A stretch of 16,150 nucleotides of DNA from an uncultured Campylobacter sp. Its GTDB lineage: Bacteria; Campylobacterota; Campylobacteria; Campylobacterales; Campylobacteraceae. Shown piece after piece: positions 14,319 to 16,150 of this stretch (position 1 is the stretch's first letter; each line of letters starts with the position of its first letter). The stretch is from contig NZ_CALHII010000121.1 in NCBI RefSeq assembly GCF_938030815.1, positions 1 to 16,150 on the forward strand, in the 5' to 3' direction. The notes beneath the pieces are model-generated. The model searched no databases and was not told the DNA's origin. It saw only the letters and a list, made by a program, of their open reading frames with translations. A program made the position numbers and the translations under genes.

Positions 14319-15476
14319 ATGAACGACGAATTTTATATGGATTTGGCGCTGCGTGCGGCGTGGCGCTATCAGGTCTTGACGCTACCCAACCCCGCCGTGG
14401 GCTGCGTGCTTCTGGATAAGGGCGGCAGAGTTCTTGGTATAGGTGCGCACAAAAAGGCGGGCTTTTTACATGCCGAGGTAAACGCCGTTTTCGCCACGCT
14501 GTGCGATCTGGATGCAAATTTCGCGCAGGATTTCGCCCGCGAATACGCCCGCAAATTCGGCGTTAAATTTCAAAACCTAGAAGCTCTAAAAAGCGCGCTT
14601 TTGCAGCCGGGCTTCACTTACGATTTTATCCTAAACCGCCACGGCGGGCTTTTGCGCGGCGCTTGCGCCTACGTCACGCTCGAGCCCTGCGCGCATCGCG
14701 GCAAGACTCCATCTTGTGCCGAGCTTTTGGCGCAGCTCGGACTGTCGCGCGTGGTAATCGGCACGCGCGATACGAACGCACAGGCTGCGGGCGGCGCGGA
14801 AATTTTACGCCGCGGGGGCATAGAGGTGAAATTTGACGTTTGCTCTGCCGCGGCAGAGGAGCTTGCGGAACCGTTTTATATGGCGCGCGAGAGCGGCTTT
14901 TGCTTCATCAAAATCAACGTCACGCTAAACGGCGCGGTACATGGGCGAATCGGCAGCGAGAAGCAGCGCGCATTCGTGCACGAGCTGCGCAGCGTGTGTG
15001 ATTACATAGGCGTGGGCGGGCAGACTGTGCGCTCCGACAGACCGACGTTGGACGTGCGTGCGGCTAAATTTGATGAAATTAGCGCTTTGGCAAGTAGCGC
15101 CGATAAGCGAGTGTTAGACGCTTGTGCAGTGCCGCAAAATCTAAAGCTGCGCGCACCCGACGTTTGGATATACTCGCGCCGCGCGCTTTCGGATTTTGAT
15201 GCGAGCATTCCGCTTTTCGGCGTCGCAGATCGCAAGGTAGAGGTCTCGCGCTCGCTGCCTGCGGACGCAAAAATCACGATGATAGAGGCGGGGGCGAGTT
15301 CGTTTGACGAGTTCGCGCAGTTTGCGAGCCACGCGCTTATTTTTTACAGCGCGCAGATGAGGGACGCGGGAAATTTTAGAGCAAATGCCGCGCTACAGCC
15401 GCTTTTTATCTCTAGCGCGGGCGATCCGCACCTAGAAGCGAACGAATTCTACGGCTGGTTTAAAATTTTAAAGTAG
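14319..15476 (+). CDS. ribD: Bifunctional riboflavin biosynthesis protein RibD (deaminase/reductase)
   Basis: Catalyses two successive steps of riboflavin synthesis, deamination of the pyrimidine produced from GTP by RibA and NADPH-dependent reduction of the ribose side chain. The 385-residue protein starts with the cytidine-deaminase-type domain: LPNPAVGCVL, then HAEVNA with zinc ligand His51 and proton shuttle Glu53, and PCAHRGKTPSC with zinc ligands Cys124 and Cys133. The gap between His51 and Cys124 is about 48 residues longer than in E. coli RibD (His50, Cys75); the extra part (DANFAQDF to RHGGLL) is helical and charged. The reductase domain begins near residue 185 (FCFIKINVTLNGAVHG) and has GVGGQTVRSDRPTLDVR. 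Its later half is short and less conserved, so reductase activity is likely rather than certain. Start ATG 14319 fits the family N terminus. Confidence 0.92.
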   Translation: MNDEFYMDLALRAAWRYQVLTLPNPAVGCVLLDKGGRVLGIGAHKKAGFLHAEVNAVFATLCDLDANFAQDFAREYARKFGVKFQNLEALKSALLQPGFTYDFILNRHGGLLRGACAYVTLEPCAHRGKTPSCAELLAQLGLSRVVIGTRDTNAQAAGGAEILRRGGIEVKFDVCSAAAEELAEPFYMARESGFCFIKINVTLNGAVHGRIGSEKQRAFVHELRSVCDYIGVGGQTVRSDRPTLDVRAAKFDEISALASSADKRVLDACAVPQNLKLRAPDVWIYSRRALSDFDASIPLFGVADRKVEVSRSLPADAKITMIEAGASSFDEFAQFASHALIFYSAQMRDAGNFRANAALQPLFISSAGDPHLEANEFYGWFKILK

Positions 15477-15554
15477 AGCAAGACAGTACTGTAGCTGCAG
15501 AAATAGTATTTTAATCAAAATCTTGTGTTTGCCTGGTAAAAAGCAGTAGCGACT

Positions 15555-16115
15555 TTAAATATCTAAACATAGTATCGGTATAATCACAAAGAACGCGATT
15601 ATAAGCAGTACGATCAATAGTGCTTTGTCAATTTTGTAGTGTCTTTTGCTACTGCAATTTTGCAAAAATTTCCCCAACTCATATTCGCTGCTCTTGAATA
15701 GCCAAGCTGTCCAAATTATCCCTAAAAATAGACACATTGCTGAAAATGCCGCATTTGACTTTTGCCATACGATCGTACCGAAAATCATAAATAAAGATAG
15801 TATGTTTACGATGAATATACCTATCGTCGCAAAGGCGATGAAAAATATGAAATTTAGCTTGCGATCGACCCTTTTGACGTAAAAATCGCTCAAACTACTG
15901 CTGACGTAAAAGGCGAATAGCTCAAGAATCGCCGTCGTAAAAGGCAGGCGAATATCGCCCGGGAATAAAAAATAGCCCTTCAAAAAACCTATTACATCGA
16001 GGTCCGAGAGCATTGTAAGGTGCCACGAAGCAACGTAAAATGAAATCAAAAAGACTGCTAAAAAGACGTTGCCTAAAAGGAACTTGTAAATTAGATATTT
16101 TATGTTTTTGCGCAC
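15555..16115 (-). CDS. Multi-pass inner membrane protein, unknown function
   Basis: I do not recognise the family. The 186-residue product shows five likely membrane segments at about 10-31, 58-76, 88-115, 121-141 and 163-183, with basic loops (FYVKRVDRK near 78-86, SSKRHYKID near 156-163). No catalytic motif is visible. I use GTG 16113-16115, which follows AGGGAG by eight bases; a TATAAT lies at 16145-16140 on the same strand. The gene is clearly richer in A+T than the neighbouring ribD and rimP, which together with its unknown family hints at acquisition or weak codon selection. It converges on ribD with 78 bases between the stop codons. Confidence 0.7.
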   Translation of the reverse strand: MRKNIKYLIYKFLLGNVFLAVFLISFYVASWHLTMLSDLDVIGFLKGYFLFPGDIRLPFTTAILELFAFYVSSSLSDFYVKRVDRKLNFIFFIAFATIGIFIVNILSLFMIFGTIVWQKSNAAFSAMCLFLGIIWTAWLFKSSEYELGKFLQNCSSKRHYKIDKALLIVLLIIAFFVIIPILCLDI

Positions 16116-16139
16116 CTTGGCTCCCTGAAATTTCGCGAG

Positions 16140-16145
16140 ATTATA
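16140..16145 (-). promoter_or_regulatory. Promoter -10 of the membrane protein gene
   Basis: The minus strand reads a perfect TATAAT here, 24 nt before the GTG start at 16115. The leader would be short (about 18 nt) and contains the AGGGAG ribosome-binding site. The window ends too soon to see a -35. Confidence 0.5.
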
Positions 16146-16150
16146 CGTCA

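Noticed and set aside
14173..14517. 114-codon minus-strand open frame overlapping the ribD start
   Set aside because: It lies opposite the conserved deaminase domain of ribD and its Arg/Pro/Ser-rich product looks like complement of coding sequence.

Overview
The window looks like a chromosomal segment of a Campylobacter, probably one of the higher-GC oral species of the C. gracilis / C. rectus / C. showae type. The evidence is the proteins (LpxC, the short TsaB-like protein and an RibD with an epsilonproteobacterial-looking insertion), the gene order, and the A/T blocks of the AAATTTTAAA type set in otherwise GC-rich spacers. The gene order from the M23 peptidase through lpxC, tsaB-like, thrB, ylxR, infB, rbfA and rimP matches, as I remember it, the C. 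jejuni Cj0131-Cj0138 block. The species is an inference; no search was run.

Layout. Positions 103-933 (minus) hold tyrA. It diverges from bamA (1015-3270, plus) across 81 bp in which the two -10 boxes overlap. A 563-bp gap with a strong hairpin after bamA follows. Next comes a plus-strand run: a membrane-anchored M23 peptidase (3834-5213), lpxC with its own TATAAT (5264-6148), a short tsaB-like gene without a normal start at its conserved N terminus, thrB (TTG start, 6619-7500), ylxR (7522-7749) and infB (7733-10441). infB ends in a hairpin. A 1-kb gene-free stretch then separates it from rbfA (11454-11819) and rimP (11812-12231), which overlap by 8 nt and appear to have their own promoter. 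A second gene-free stretch (12232-13521) precedes a small minus-strand two-helix membrane protein gene (13522-13776) with a run of nine G in its presumed promoter. ribD (14319-15476, plus) converges on an A/T-rich minus-strand gene for a multi-pass membrane protein (15555-16115).

Function. Three genes serve the envelope: BamA (outer-membrane protein assembly), the M23 enzyme (peptidoglycan) and LpxC (the committed step of lipid A synthesis). TyrA and ThrB make aromatic and aspartate-family amino acids, and RibD serves riboflavin. TsaB-like, YlxR, IF2, RbfA and RimP serve tRNA modification, RNA processing, translation initiation and 30S maturation.

The most unusual material is non-coding. It comprises the G9 tract in a promoter spacer, a degenerate array of short hairpins with compensated stems ending at the rbfA promoter, a second family of degenerate direct repeats after rimP, and the large spacers that split the normally tight infB-rbfA junction. 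I saw no CRISPR array, tRNA, rRNA, transposase or recognisable riboswitch, and no convincing new protein system.
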